From Gaiellales bacterium (GTDB lineage: Bacteria; Actinomycetota; Thermoleophilia; Gaiellales; JAICJC01), in contig DASUHM010000054.1 in the NCBI GenBank assembly GCA_036273515.1, forward strand, positions 1 to 64,000: a DNA stretch of 64,000 bases, given 5' to 3'. The stretch's first letter is position 1; every line of letters starts with the position of its first letter. The translations under genes were made by a program, and so were the position numbers. This document shows positions 24,034-33,700 of this stretch, piece by piece. The notes beneath the pieces are model-generated. The model was not told the origin of the DNA. It saw only the letters and a list, made by a program, of their open reading frames with translations, and made no database searches.

Positions 24034-25110
24034 TCAGGCGGGGCCGGGCTGGGTGGCGCCGACGTAGGTCGCCTGGAACCAGCCCATGGAGAACGGCGCC
24101 ATGCGGACGAAGTCGCCCGTGTGCGGCGCGTGCACGACCCAGCCGTTGCCGATGTACATGCCGACGTGGCCGAGGTCGTGGAAGAAGACGAGATCGCCGG
24201 GGCGCAGCTCGGCCTTCGTGATCTGCGGGCCCATGTGGAACTGCGAGGCGGCGAAGTGAGGCAGCTCGACGCCGTACTTCGCGTACAGCCACATGACGAG
24301 GCCCGAGCAGTCGAATCCCTGCGGCGTCGCCCCGCCCCACACGTACGGCACGCCGATCTGCTGCAGAGCGTCGAGGGCGACGTGGTCGCGCATCACCTGG
24401 CCGGGGTCGGCGGCGTCGAGGTGCATGTCGGCGGTGAGCCACTTCTGCGCCTGGAGCGCGAGGTCGGCCTGGCCGATCCGGTCGGCGGCGGTCATGACGG
24501 TGATCTGGCGCCCGAGCTTCGCGACCAGGCCGCGGCGCCGGCGCAGCGCCCGCGTGATCTGGTGGCGGCGGATCGTGATCTCACGCTTGTCCTTGCGGGC
24601 CTTCACCTGGGCGGCGGCGATCGCGCGCCGCTCGGCCGCGATGGCCAGGCGGGCCGCGTTGATCGCGTCGACGGTCTCGGAGACGGCCGCGTTCAGGCGC
24701 GCCTTCATGTCCATCCCGCCCGTCACCTGGGAGAGCGAGGAGGCGGAGAGGACGAGGTCGATCGTCGCAGGGTCACCGCCCTTGTACTGCTCGATGATGA
24801 GCTCGGAGAGGATCCCCTGCTCGTACTTCAGCTTGGCCCGCTCGACGATCAGCCGGTGGGTGGCGATGCGCATGCGCTTGCGCAGGACGCCCAGCTGCCA
24901 CACCACGTGGTCGTACTGCTCGGTGAGGAACTCCGCCCGGTTGTCCAGGCGGCGGATGTCGGCGCGGACGCGCGCGTACTTGGCCCGCTTCGCGTCGAGG
25001 AGGTTGTCGGCCAGGGCGGGACGAGCGTGCACGCAGGTGCCGGCTACGACCGCGGCAAGTGCAACCGCGAGCAGCCAGGCCATGCGGCGGGGAGTCGACC
25101 CGAGCTCCAT
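24034..25110 (-). CDS. Secreted NlpC/P60 peptidoglycan endopeptidase
   Basis: A 358-residue secreted protein. A signal peptide covers about residues 1-35 (hydrophobic WLLAVALAAVVAG). A coiled coil of about 150-180 residues follows (YARVRADIRRLDNRAEFL onward). The C-terminal C40 domain has catalytic Cys in PQGFDCSGLVMWLYAKYG, His in LGHVGMYIGNGWVV and the second His in VVHAPHT. It should cut stem peptides in the cell wall, the coiled coil acting as an auto-regulatory or docking part, as in RipA/PcsB-like enzymes. The start ATG 25110 gives the signal peptide; the divergent zinc-ribbon gene begins 83 bp away. Confidence 0.9.
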   Translation of the reverse strand: MELGSTPRRMAWLLAVALAAVVAGTCVHARPALADNLLDAKRAKYARVRADIRRLDNRAEFLTEQYDHVVWQLGVLRKRMRIATHRLIVERAKLKYEQGILSELIIEQYKGGDPATIDLVLSASSLSQVTGGMDMKARLNAAVSETVDAINAARLAIAAERRAIAAAQVKARKDKREITIRRHQITRALRRRRGLVAKLGRQITVMTAADRIGQADLALQAQKWLTADMHLDAADPGQVMRDHVALDALQQIGVPYVWGGATPQGFDCSGLVMWLYAKYGVELPHFAASQFHMGPQITKAELRPGDLVFFHDLGHVGMYIGNGWVVHAPHTGDFVRMAPFSMGWFQATYVGATQPGPA

Positions 25111-25193
25111 CTCCCCGGTGTTCGGCCGGTGAAGGCCGGAATTGAGCGGGCGCTAAAGCCGGGCGCCCCTGCGGCCGATCCTTGAGCCTGAGC

Positions 25194-25529
25194 ATGCAGA
25201 TCACCATCGACTGCCCCCGGTGCGACACGGCCAAGCGGCCGCTCCACGCCTGCGCTGCCTGCGGCGCACCCGGCGGCATCGCGGAGATCGCGGCCTGGCG
25301 GGAGCAGCTGCACCGCCACCACCTGGGCGTGATCATGGCCGAGCCGCAGCGCGCGCCCGTGCCTCCCGTGTCGCTGCCCCGGCCGCTGCGCGTCGTGGTC
25401 GCGATGGACGACCTGGTCGGGGCCACCGAGGCGATGATCGTCCCGGACACCGTCGGCCCGGCCACCGACCCGCTCTCGTTCGACTGGCACGAGCGCCGCG
25501 GCCTGCGCCGCCTGCGCCGCAGCGCCTAG
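25194..25529 (+). CDS. Zinc-ribbon hypothetical protein
   Basis: A 111-residue protein starting MQITIDCPRCDTAKRPLHAC, with two CxxC pairs in the first 25 residues that form a zinc ribbon similar to ribosomal or transcription-linked ribbons. The middle is amphipathic and proline-rich, and the end is arginine-rich (RRGLRRLRRSA). I do not recognise the rest. ATG 25194 is chosen over TTG 25182 for the direct lead into the ribbon. It is convergent with the dCMP deaminase. Confidence 0.6.
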   Translation: MQITIDCPRCDTAKRPLHACAACGAPGGIAEIAAWREQLHRHHLGVIMAEPQRAPVPPVSLPRPLRVVVAMDDLVGATEAMIVPDTVGPATDPLSFDWHERRGLRRLRRSA

Positions 25530-25531
25530 AG

Positions 25532-26086
25532 CTACCCGGCGACGCCGACCGCGTCCGGCCGCAGGTCGAGCAGGTCTTCGGACAGCTCGAGCGGCTCGAC
25601 GGCGACGCCGCGGACGGCCATCTCGGAGATCAGGTCGGCGTAGGCCTCGGCCTCGACCGGGTCGCGCGGCACCCACTCGTTCAGGTAGCGGACGCCGCGG
25701 ACGCCGGCCTGGTAGAGCTCCTTCAGGCAGCCGAAGCAGGGCCGCAGCGTCGTGTAGCAGCGGGCCGACTGCACGGAGTATCCCAGCCGGGCCGCCTGGA
25801 GCAGGGCGTTCTGCTCGGCGTGGACGCAGATGCAGACGTCGTAGCCGCGGCCGCTCTGGTACTCCTCGGGGTGGGCGCAGCGGTGGCAGCCGCCCTCGTC
25901 GCAGTTGTGAAAGCCGGTCGGCGTGCCGTTGTAGCCGGTGGCGATGATGCGCTGGTCGGCCACGAGCACGGCACCGACGTGGCGGCCGAGGCACACGGCG
26001 CGCTCACGGGTGGCGACGGCGAGCAGCATGAAGTACTGCTCCGGCGTCGGCCGCACGGTGGCCTTGCGGACGTTTGGGTCGGCCAT
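25532..26086 (-). CDS. Deoxycytidylate deaminase family protein
   Basis: A 184-residue cytidine/deoxycytidylate deaminase. The zinc site is built from HAEQNALL (His plus catalytic Glu) and LRPCFGCLKEL (two Cys), and a second cysteine-rich loop NCDEGGCHRCAHPEEYQSG resembles the extra zinc region of ComEB-like dCMP deaminases. The enzyme converts dCMP to dUMP in thymidylate supply. Start ATG 26086 (MADPNVRKATVRP) is preferred; GTG 26095 would add only three residues. It lies downstream of MscS on the same strand. Confidence 0.88.
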   Translation of the reverse strand: MADPNVRKATVRPTPEQYFMLLAVATRERAVCLGRHVGAVLVADQRIIATGYNGTPTGFHNCDEGGCHRCAHPEEYQSGRGYDVCICVHAEQNALLQAARLGYSVQSARCYTTLRPCFGCLKELYQAGVRGVRYLNEWVPRDPVEAEAYADLISEMAVRGVAVEPLELSEDLLDLRPDAVGVAG

Positions 26087-26108
26087 GGGGGCCACCCTAT
26101 CGCGCCGC

Positions 26109-27011
26109 TCAGCCGGTGCGCTGGCGCATGCCGAGCGTGCGCGCGAACTGGCGCGAGGCCGACTCGTCGACCTGCCACACCACCGGGCCGTGCACGATCA
26201 CGTCCTCGCCGCGCTCCTTCATCAGGTCGGGGAGGAAGGTCTCGACAAGCCACTCCCGGCCGTGGGCGACGGTCGCCCGGGCGCGGACGCGCACCAGGTC
26301 GTCGTCGAGGTACTCGACCTCCTCGACCCAGGGCGCGCGGACGAACCGGGTCGACCCCGACGGCACCAGCCGGGCCACCTCGTGGACGAGCTCGCGGCCG
26401 GCCTCCTCGCTCGCCGCGAAGAACTCGATCTCCGCCTCGCGGGCGCCGCGCGGCTGCACCCGCACCGACTGGATCTGGGAGTTGTTCACCCGGATCACCT
26501 CGCCGTTCACGGCCCGCAGCCGCGTCGCCCGCAGGCCGACCTCGTCGACCACGCCGCGGATCTTGAGCGGCTCGATGGTGACGTTGTCGCCGACCGAGAA
26601 CCAGCCCTCGAAGAACATGAAGAACCCGGCCAGGATGTCGGTCATGAAGCGCTGCGCGGCGAAGCCGACCAGGACGACGATCAGCGACGCGCCGGCGACG
26701 GTGCCGAGCCGGTTGCCGAAGCTGAGGGAGCCGAGCGCGAGGATCAGTGCGAGCCCGTACGCCGTGTAGCGCACGCTCGTGCGCACGAGCGAGACGGCGG
26801 TCTCGCGCCGCTTGAGCGAGGTCATGACGCCGGTGTCGGCCGGGCCGTCCTCGCTCAGATGGCGCGCCTCGCTGCGGCGCACGATCCAGGTCGCCAGGCG
26901 GCCGGAGAGCCGCGAGACGAGCCACGCGGCGAAGAACACGCCGACCACCCACGCGGCGGTCTGCCACGTGGGGGTCGGCAACGCAGAGAGGAAGCTCGTG
27001 CCCGTGCCCAT
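26109..27011 (-). CDS. MscS-family mechanosensitive ion channel
   Basis: A 300-residue membrane protein. Hydrophobic segments lie at about residues 16-40 and 80-130; the pore helix region is SLIVVLVGFAAQRFMTDILA, then the beta domain starts GFFMFFEGWFSVGDNVTIEP, a signature of MscS. The C-terminal cytoplasmic vestibule (VEYLDDDLVRVRARATVAHG) completes the channel. It releases solutes at osmotic downshock. Upstream of the dCMP deaminase on the same strand with a 22-bp gap. Confidence 0.88.
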   Translation of the reverse strand: MGTGTSFLSALPTPTWQTAAWVVGVFFAAWLVSRLSGRLATWIVRRSEARHLSEDGPADTGVMTSLKRRETAVSLVRTSVRYTAYGLALILALGSLSFGNRLGTVAGASLIVVLVGFAAQRFMTDILAGFFMFFEGWFSVGDNVTIEPLKIRGVVDEVGLRATRLRAVNGEVIRVNNSQIQSVRVQPRGAREAEIEFFAASEEAGRELVHEVARLVPSGSTRFVRAPWVEEVEYLDDDLVRVRARATVAHGREWLVETFLPDLMKERGEDVIVHGPVVWQVDESASRQFARTLGMRQRTG

Positions 27012-27052
27012 GTCCGCAGTGTGCCGCAGGCTGCCCTCCGATGCGTCGATCG

Positions 27053-27460
27053 CTACGGCGTGTTGGTGAGCGAGAACGTCGCCGTGCGCACGGGTGTGGA
27101 GTGCAGGCTCGCGATCACCTTGTACGCCCCGGCGCTGCCGTTCGCCTTGACGGCAACCCGCACGTACCCGTGCTTCCCGGTGCGGTGCGTCCAGCTCGTG
27201 CGCCCGTTCGCGAACGTCAGGCTCGGCCCCGATCCGGGCGCCTTGAAGGTCACGAGGAGGCCCACCCGAGGATTGCCCTTCGCCCCCACGACGCGAGCGG
27301 AGAGCTTGTGAGGGAACGCGGTGTTCACCTTCGCCGACTGCGGTGTGCCCCCGGTCGCCGAGATCTTCGGCCCGGTCGCGGCGGCTGCGATGACCGCCGG
27401 CGTGAGGACGACCGCACAGGCGACCAGGCCGCCCCTCCGAGTGATCGACGTGAGTCTCAT
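27053..27460 (-). CDS. Secreted Ig-like domain protein
   Basis: A 135-residue exported protein. It has an N-terminal signal peptide (arginine-rich start, then GLVACAVVLTPAVIAAAATG) and one beta-sandwich domain with the pattern PKISATGGTPQSAKVN, FPHKLSARVVGAKGNP, GLLVTFKAPGSGPSLTF and YVRVAVKANGSAGAYKVIAS, which resembles bacterial Ig-like (Big) folds. It presumably sits outside the membrane; a binding role is likely but unproven. The start is ATG 27460 in front of the signal peptide. Monocistronic. Confidence 0.7.
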   Translation of the reverse strand: MRLTSITRRGGLVACAVVLTPAVIAAAATGPKISATGGTPQSAKVNTAFPHKLSARVVGAKGNPRVGLLVTFKAPGSGPSLTFANGRTSWTHRTGKHGYVRVAVKANGSAGAYKVIASLHSTPVRTATFSLTNTP

Positions 27461-27574
27461 TTCCCTACCTCCTGGCGTCGAAGTCCTGGAGCCCGCCGTG
27501 CAGGGTCGCGCAGGGACATGGGAGGAGGGTTTGGCTGTCGTTTGCCCGCATCACGATCGGGTATCTCCTGCCAC

Positions 27575-27682
27575 ATGAGCACGATCAACGCGTTCCCGTG
27601 GCAGGAGGACATCCTGCGCAGCCTCCAGGGCGGCGCGTCCGTCACCCTCGAGGGCGACGTGGCCGCCTCCCGCCTGCCGTAG
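27575..27682 (+). CDS. Possible 35-residue small protein
   Basis: Short frame starting MSTINAFPWQEDILRSLQGG and ending TAG at 27680-27682. Composition is protein-like, but there is no strong ribosome binding site and no recognisable family. It could be a truncated gene end. Listed with low confidence because it lies in an otherwise gene-free gap. Confidence 0.25.
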   Translation: MSTINAFPWQEDILRSLQGGASVTLEGDVAASRLP

Positions 27683-27755
27683 GGCGGCCGCGTCACACCG
27701 CCGCGGCCGGGCCGCCGGTAGAGTGGAAGCCAGGCCGCGACGGAGCAGGTGAGCC

Positions 27756-27974
27756 TTGCCGTATACCCACTTCTGGCACCAGTACGTGCAGCAGCACGCG
27801 AACGGGAGCGGATCGACGCTGACGTTCGACCCGGCGATGGCGTTCGCCGCGGCCGTGTGCCTGTTCCTGGTGGCATGCTGGACGGCCTACCAGATCCAGT
27901 CCAGATGCGGGAATTGCGGCGCGATCCCGGCCCGGTGCCACTGCCGGCCGGTGAGTGATCGCGAGCCGCTCTAG
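27756..27974 (+). CDS. Small membrane protein with zinc-like cysteine cluster
   Basis: A 72-residue protein starting with TTG 27756, preceded by an AGGTGAG-like site. One hydrophobic helix spans AMAFAAAVCLFLVACWTAY (about residues 26-45), and the C-terminal tail holds CGNCGAIPARCHC, four cysteines that could bind metal. Topology would put the cysteine tail on one side of the membrane. No family recognised. Neighbouring repeats suggest the region is prone to rearrangement. Confidence 0.5.
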   Translation: MPYTHFWHQYVQQHANGSGSTLTFDPAMAFAAAVCLFLVACWTAYQIQSRCGNCGAIPARCHCRPVSDREPL

Positions 27975-27978
27975 GACG

Positions 27979-28031
27979 GCAATTCGCTAGCCTTACGGAT
28001 CAATTCGTAGCGTCAGCGGATTTGCGTTTCG
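27979..28031. repeat. Dispersed repeat copy A, imperfect palindrome
   Basis: Right arm 28004-28031 is the dispersed repeat (begins TTCGTAGCGTCAGC, two variable bases, then ATTTGCGTT). The left arm 27979-28000 is a partly matching inverted copy, so the whole could fold into an imperfect hairpin. Other copies lie at 28738, 48202 and a diverged one at 47086. Function unknown; copies lie at gene ends or beside broken genes. Confidence 0.65.
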
Positions 28032-28083
28032 CACCCGATCAGACGGGCGAGCCCTGATCCGGGACGGCGGCGGGTTGGTCGAG

Positions 28084-28737
28084 ATGAGCGAGCGCGCCAA
28101 CGCTGTCGTCTAGCTTCAACGCATCATCGAGTTCCTCGACGGCCAGATGGCGCAGGCCGAGGTCTTTGGGCGTCGAGATCCGCCAGTACGTGGCCTCTGA
28201 CGGCGGGATGCGGACGCTCCTGCCCCGGCGCGTCGGTCAGACCGCCCAGGCGGCCCAGCAGAAGCGACGGGCGAGCGCGGGGAAGCAGCGGGACGAGGAG
28301 TCGTTCTTCGCCGATCTCGCCCAGCGCGCCGGGGCCGAGGCCGGCCCGGTCGCCCGCCGAATCCTGGAATGGGGCCACGAACGTGGCCTTCGGATCTTCT
28401 GGAACAGCGGGGCGGTCGACGGCTCGCTCACTCCTGTCCTCGACAGCAAGGACACCGGGTACTGGCTCGCCACGGTGTGGACGTACGGTCGGATCGAGTT
28501 CGCGTTCCAGTCGCTGCGTACCCGCCCGCCCTTTGATGATGAGGTGCGCCGTCGTGGCTTGCTCGACCGCCTGAACCAGATTCCAGGGATCACAGTCCCG
28601 GCCGACGCGTATGACCGGCGGCCTGCGGTACCGCTCGCGTCGATCGCCGCCGCCGGCTCGACTGATGAGCCGATCGGCTTTGGGACGAACTCCTCACCAC
28701 GGCTCGCGCGATCGGCGCTGAGCGACTCCCTCCGCCA
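28084..28737 (+). pseudogene. Broken gene of an uncharacterised protein family
   Basis: A frame starting MSERANAVV is stopped by TAG (28111-28113) where a glutamine codon is expected, then continues LQRIIEFLDGQMAQAEVF. A one-base shift near 28168 leads into VEIRQYVASDGGMRTLLPRR, and the frame shifts again near 28665, where ADRLWDELLTTARAIGAER looks like the true C-terminus. The conserved run (AEV, VEIRQYV, TLLPRRVGQTAQA) reminds me of a bacterial protein family of unknown or nuclease-like role with the wording EVxQYV...TLVPRVIGQT. The segment lies between two direct repeats and is not functional. Confidence 0.6.
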
Positions 28738-28766
28738 TTTCGTAGCGTCAGCAGATTTGCGTTACG
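28738..28766 (+). repeat. Dispersed repeat copy B
   Basis: 28-29 bp copy beginning TTCGTAGCGTCAGC and ending ATTTGCGTTACG, same orientation as copy A 734 bp upstream. It ends 4 bp before the stop of the solute-binding protein gene. No inverted arm is obvious beside this copy. Confidence 0.65.
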
Positions 28767-28770
28767 CCCG

Positions 28771-30426
28771 TTACTGCGACAACCACATCGACGGGAACAG
28801 GTCGTAGTACGTCCCGTTGAAGACGAGGCCGTGCAGTCGGGCGGACACGAACTTGTAGCGGGCGGCGTTCATGAACACGACCCAGGGCGCGTTGGTGCGC
28901 ATGTAGTCGGCGTCGAGCTTCGCCCAGAGCGCGTTTCGGGCGTTCCCGAGCGGCATCTCGCGGGCCTTGTCGATCAGCTTGTTGTACGCCGGGATGTTCA
29001 CGTTCGACTGGTTGTTGTTGCCGACGTTCACGATGCCCTCGCCGTTCAGCTGGGTGTCGATGAAGTCCTCGCCCTCGGGGAAGTCCTGGCTCCAGTTGTT
29101 GTAGGCGATCTGGGGATCGTTCTTCTCGGTGGCGATCAGATCCCAGTAGACGGATGCATCGACGACCTTCACGCTCGCCACCATGCCGAGCGAGTTGAGG
29201 ACGCTTGCCATGTACTGGGCGACGTTCGGATACGGGTCGGTGTTCAGCACCCAGACGGTGACGTGCGCGCCCGCGACGCCGGCCTGCTGGATGAGCCGCT
29301 TGGCCTTCGCCGGGTCGTACGGGTAGAACGTGTGCTTCTGGTAGGCGGAGCCGAAGCTCGGCGGGATCACGTTCTCGGAGATGTCGCCCTGGCCGCCCTC
29401 GAGCTTCAGCATCGCCCGGCGGTTCGACGCGTAGTTGACGGCCTGGCGCACGGCGAGCTTGTCGAACGGGTACCGGCGCTCGTTCATCGAGAAGTACTCG
29501 ATCTCGCCGGTCGCGCCCTTCTGGAGCTGCTTCGGGTACTGGCGCTCGATCTGCGCGAGACGGTCCGGCGGCGGATTCAGGAAGTACCAGTCGAGCTGGC
29601 CGTCCGCCGTCTCGTTCACCGCCTGCTCCGGCGTGATCCCGACGGTGATCTTGACGCCCGCCAGGTGCCCGTCCGGCGTGTTCGGCCACGGGTGGAAGTT
29701 GGGGTTCCGGGTCAGCATGACCTGCTGGCTCGGGGTGTAGGACGAGATCATGTAGGGGCCGGTCGCGACGCGGTACTGCGAGAGCGTGGAGACGTCACGC
29801 GCCGGCGTGCCGGCCGGGTAGACGAACGCCGGCGGCAGCGCCAGGTATTCGAGGAAGGTGCCGTCGGGCTTCGTCAGGTGGAAGCTGACCGTCATGGCCT
29901 TGTCGTTCGCGACGATGCCCGGCACGCTCTTCGCCTTGCCCGCCTCGTACGCCGTGGCCCCGACGATGCCGGTGTACCAGCTGACGTTCGGCGAATTGAT
30001 CTTGAGGATCCGCTCGATCGACCACTTGACGTCCGACGGCCGCACCGCCCGGTTGACCGGGGGCGAGAAGCGGACGCCCGGGCGGACATGGAACGTGTAG
30101 ACCGTGCCGCCGTCGGTGATCTTCGGAAGCCCGGTCGCCAGGTCGGGCACGACCTGCGAGCCGGCGCCACCGCCGGCGCGGCGGAACGTCATCAGGCCGT
30201 CGTTCGTCGCCTCGAGGATCTCCCACCCCTCGGTGGTGGCCGAGAGCGCGCCGTCGAGGTGGTCCGGGTTCGACGGGATTCCCGCAAGCAGCGTCCCGCC
30301 GTTCACCGGCATCCCGCCGCCGGAGGCGCCACCCGAGGAGCTCGAGCCGCCTCCGCAGCCGCCCGCGGCGACCAGGGCGCACACGGCCGCCGGGACGGCG
30401 AGAGCTCGTAGTGAGAACGTTCTCAT
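28771..30426 (-). CDS. Extracellular solute-binding lipoprotein, peptide/nickel ABC type
   Basis: A 551-residue lipoprotein of SBP family 5. Signal and lipobox: SLRALAVPAAVCALVAAGGCGGG with Cys at about residue 24, then a Gly/Ser linker. The family pattern follows: GGTLLAGIPSNPDHLDGAL, GTVYTFHVRPGVRFSPPVNR, YEAGKAKSVPGIVANDKAM, MISSYTPSQQVMLTRNPNFH and later FPEGEDFIDTQLNGEGIVNV. It would bind oligopeptides, sugars or siderophores for an ABC permease, but no permease or ATPase genes are nearby, so it is an orphan here or part of a truncated operon. The start ATG lies inside a palindrome. Gene convergent with the broken gene. Confidence 0.87.
   Translation of the reverse strand: MRTFSLRALAVPAAVCALVAAGGCGGGSSSSGGASGGGMPVNGGTLLAGIPSNPDHLDGALSATTEGWEILEATNDGLMTFRRAGGGAGSQVVPDLATGLPKITDGGTVYTFHVRPGVRFSPPVNRAVRPSDVKWSIERILKINSPNVSWYTGIVGATAYEAGKAKSVPGIVANDKAMTVSFHLTKPDGTFLEYLALPPAFVYPAGTPARDVSTLSQYRVATGPYMISSYTPSQQVMLTRNPNFHPWPNTPDGHLAGVKITVGITPEQAVNETADGQLDWYFLNPPPDRLAQIERQYPKQLQKGATGEIEYFSMNERRYPFDKLAVRQAVNYASNRRAMLKLEGGQGDISENVIPPSFGSAYQKHTFYPYDPAKAKRLIQQAGVAGAHVTVWVLNTDPYPNVAQYMASVLNSLGMVASVKVVDASVYWDLIATEKNDPQIAYNNWSQDFPEGEDFIDTQLNGEGIVNVGNNNQSNVNIPAYNKLIDKAREMPLGNARNALWAKLDADYMRTNAPWVVFMNAARYKFVSARLHGLVFNGTYYDLFPSMWLSQ
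30412..30425. promoter_or_regulatory. Perfect 14-bp palindrome over the binding-protein start
   Basis: TGAGAACGTTCTCA is a perfect palindrome that includes the minus-strand start codon ATG (30424-30426). It could be an operator or a chance palindrome in the coding start; no regulator gene adjoins. Low confidence. Confidence 0.3.
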
Positions 30427-30619
30427 TCCGGGGCCGCGAGTCTACACCCGGGGGTGGCTCGGTGGCAAGGGCTGCGAGCGGAGACCAGCCATGGTCGCGT
30501 GGGCTGAGCACGGGAGATCCATCGAGCCGCGCAAGGGCCGCGGCGGGCGCGCTCCAGGCCGCCCCCTGCGGCGTCCGCGCGCCTGCGGCGGGATCCGACG
30601 ATCGCCTCCACCCGGATCG

Positions 30620-30648
30620 TTGACACCAGGCAGCCCATGTGAGATTGT
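30620..30648 (+). promoter_or_regulatory. Candidate sigma-70-type promoter for the TPR gene
   Basis: TTGACA (30620-30625) matches the -35 consensus perfectly, and GATTGT (30643-30648) follows after a 17-bp spacer as a weak -10 box. It is about 65 bp upstream of the preferred start of the large TPR gene at 30713. Strong TTGACA boxes are rare in such GC-rich DNA. The transcription start is inferred. Confidence 0.45.
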
Positions 30649-30712
30649 ACGAGAGGTCACGATGTACCTCCCGAGGGCAGGGATGGCCGCGTCGGATCAC
30701 AGGAGAGCGTGC

Positions 30713-33700
30713 ATGGCAACACGCGTCACCGTATTTCGATCGCGCTACCGCGCCGCGCGGTTCGCGCGCCGACTCAGCGGGGTTGTTGCGACCCTCGCCG
30801 GCGGCCCGTCTCGCATTATCGCTCCGCTGATTGTGTCGGCACTCGGGCTGTGGCTGACGACGAAGACCACCGGTGGCCGGACGCAAGCAACGTCAAGCAT
30901 CTTACTGGATATTGTTGGCTATCTCATCGCGGGCTACGCGGCGTTCATGGTGGTGCGCTGGGGCGATCGCCTACGGCGAACGACGACCTTCGAGGAGTTC
31001 AGAGACGAGACAGGGGAGGGACTCTCCGCGTTCGCCAAGTCGTTGAGCGTGCGCGTGCCGATCGAATACGAACAACTGCGTCGCTTGCATCGTCAGGCGG
31101 AAGAGACTGACTCGTACGAGAAGCCGATCGACGATGAGCGATACCGATCTCCTCGGGCAACCGTCAAAGCTGAGGACGTAGCCACCTTCCTCGAGACCGC
31201 CTTCCAACCTGAGTCCACCGTGAGCGTTGGGTTCTTCCGAATCCCGATCCAGGCCCTGGGGACGGTTGTGGGGCGGCTCTTGCGAGGCCCTCGCATCACG
31301 GGGACGCTGCTGCGAGACAGCGATGGCATTCGCGTGGTCGCACAGTTCGTCGGGGGTCGGCGCAGCGAAAGTTGGCACGTCATCGCGACCTCCGGAGACG
31401 TCCCGTCCGAAGACGTCGTACATGAGCTCGCGTGCCGCATTTTTACTGCCCTTGCCGACAACGGACCCGGGACATGGCAGGCTGCATCTTGCTTTTGCGC
31501 CGGCATGAGCGAATATCGAAAGTACGTTTCGGCGGAAGGGGGCTTGCGCAAGGTTCACCTGCAACGCGCCGAGCGCATGTTCCATCGAGCTCTCGCGGAA
31601 GACCGAAACCTCGATTTCGCACACTATAACCTTGGGGTCGTCTACGCGAAGCTCCGGGAATTCCGCGCTGCCGAGCGCGCGTTCCTACGTGCGATCGCGC
31701 GCAACCCATCCGAACCCGCCGCCTACTATGCGCTGGCGCGTATCCGCTACTTCGACCTCGGCAAGAAGCACAGCGCACGGGACCTCGCAGAGCGCGTTGC
31801 GAGTCGCAGCAAGGAGGCCGGAGAGCGAGCTCGCGCCCACGACCTCCTGGGTCTCATCAAACGGGGCGATGGCGAGCGCGGGAAGGCAATCCAGAGCCGC
31901 GAGCAGGCGGTGCGGGACGCATCGTGGTCGCTCGTCAGGGCGGAGCTCCGGGCGAACGAGCGCGAGGGGGTCACTCCGACCGTGCACCGCGAGTTGGCCG
32001 CTACCTGCATGATGAACCTGGCGATTGCGTACTCGTTCGAGGCCGAGGCGGGCCGAGCGGCCTACACGCGGCCGGGCGGCACACGCCGGGAGCGGCGGCA
32101 GGTCACGCATGTGGTGGACGCCGCCGAGTGCCTCCTGAAACAGGCTCTCGAGCTGTCCCGCGTGGACGGTGAGATCCATTTCGAATTGGCGAAGCTCTAC
32201 GAGGCGGCCGCGAGGTACGCGGACGCACTGGAGCAGTACGAGTTTGCCATGCGCGCGACACCCGATAGCCCGTACTTCGCGGCGTACCTCGCCAAAGCGC
32301 GCGCTGACGCCTGGGAGCGTGACCGGTCAGTTCCGGAGGAGCTTGTCCGAGCAGCGTGCATGGCGACGCTTGACTCGCCGGAAGCGATCTTCCGGCCGCA
32401 CGAGTCGACCCACGATGCAATAGAACGGCACATTCGAAAGCTCCGGGGAAGGCCGCAGTTAGCTCCCCTTAGCTTCTCGGATCGATCCGAAGACGTCCAA
32501 GAGCTGCTCGTTTCCGCAACGGTCGATCGAGTGGCCCAGGCGTTTGAGACATTGGGCGACCGCGGGGCGGCCAGGAGCGTGCGAGAAATGCCCCGAATCT
32601 TCGCCGAGCTTGAGTCTAGTTGGGACGAGGTGAGCCTCGACCGACTCGCGTCACGCTACGAGGCACAAGGGCGCGCATGGGCGCATGGACGGGCACTTTT
32701 CCAGCGCGGCGTCCTCCGACTAGAGCGCGGAGAGCCAGCCTCGGCGCAGACGTTCCTCAAGGGAGCACTCACGAGGCTACGCGAACACCGTGGCGAGGTC
32801 AGGGAACTTGAGGTCCGAGCCTGGCGCGCACGTGCCTTCCGCGAGTGCGGCCGTCTCGGCGAGGCGCTCAGAGAGGCAGAAAGGGCAGTGGCGCTTGACC
32901 CGCTGAGCAGATATGAGCGGTACGAGCTGGGCCGCGTCTATGAGGCCATTGGTGACTGGCCAAAGGCACGTGACGCATTCGCGGGGGCACTACTACTGTC
33001 GCCCGACGACCCGCTCCTGCACTGGCACGCAGGCCGCGCCACCTGGCGCCTCGCCTGCGGCAGTCGCGGCGATCCCAAGCTTGACGCCCTGACGACTGCC
33101 CAGAGTCATTTCGAGCAGTTGATCGAACTTGACGATCGACCGAAACGGCCGCTGATCGCACGGTATTGGCTTGGCCGGATCGCCACCTCACTCGGCGATC
33201 ACGAAGCAGCACTGGATCACTACCGCGGAGCGCAACGGCTCCCCGATGCGAGACCCCAGGCAACGCTGTTCCTCGGCGAGGAGTATCTAAAGCTGGGCGC
33301 CCACAACGAGGCAACATCGACGTTCGAGGAGTGCCTCGGCGTTTCCGACCCGGACGGAGGCGGGGAGCTGGGAGGCGAGCTCGGCGCAGAGTTGCGAGCC
33401 GAACTGCGTGCGGAGTGGCCCACCGAGTTGCTTCACGCGTGGGCGCATGTTGGGATCGCCCAGTCATATGCCAGGCGTTGGCTCAGCACACGAGTTGCCC
33501 TGCGCCATCTGCGTGACGCCGAGCGATGCGTGGAAGACCTGACACCGACCGAACCGACGCGCGAACTCGAGGCCGCGGCCTCAGCGTGCAGGGGGGAGAT
33601 ATACCTGCACAAGGGGGACGCCGACCGGGCGATCCGGGCGCTCGAGCGGGCTGCATCCTTGCACGAAGACGGTCGGACCCACGGGACGCTCGCCCTGGCG

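Noticed and set aside
25111-25193. Possible riboswitch before the NlpC/P60 gene.
   Set aside because: Such switches (for example ydaO type) are longer than the 83-bp gap and no conserved core was seen.
33349-33410. ELGGEL/ELRAEL repeat inside the TPR gene as a tandem repeat element.
   Set aside because: Short and degenerate; better read as a charged helix of the protein.
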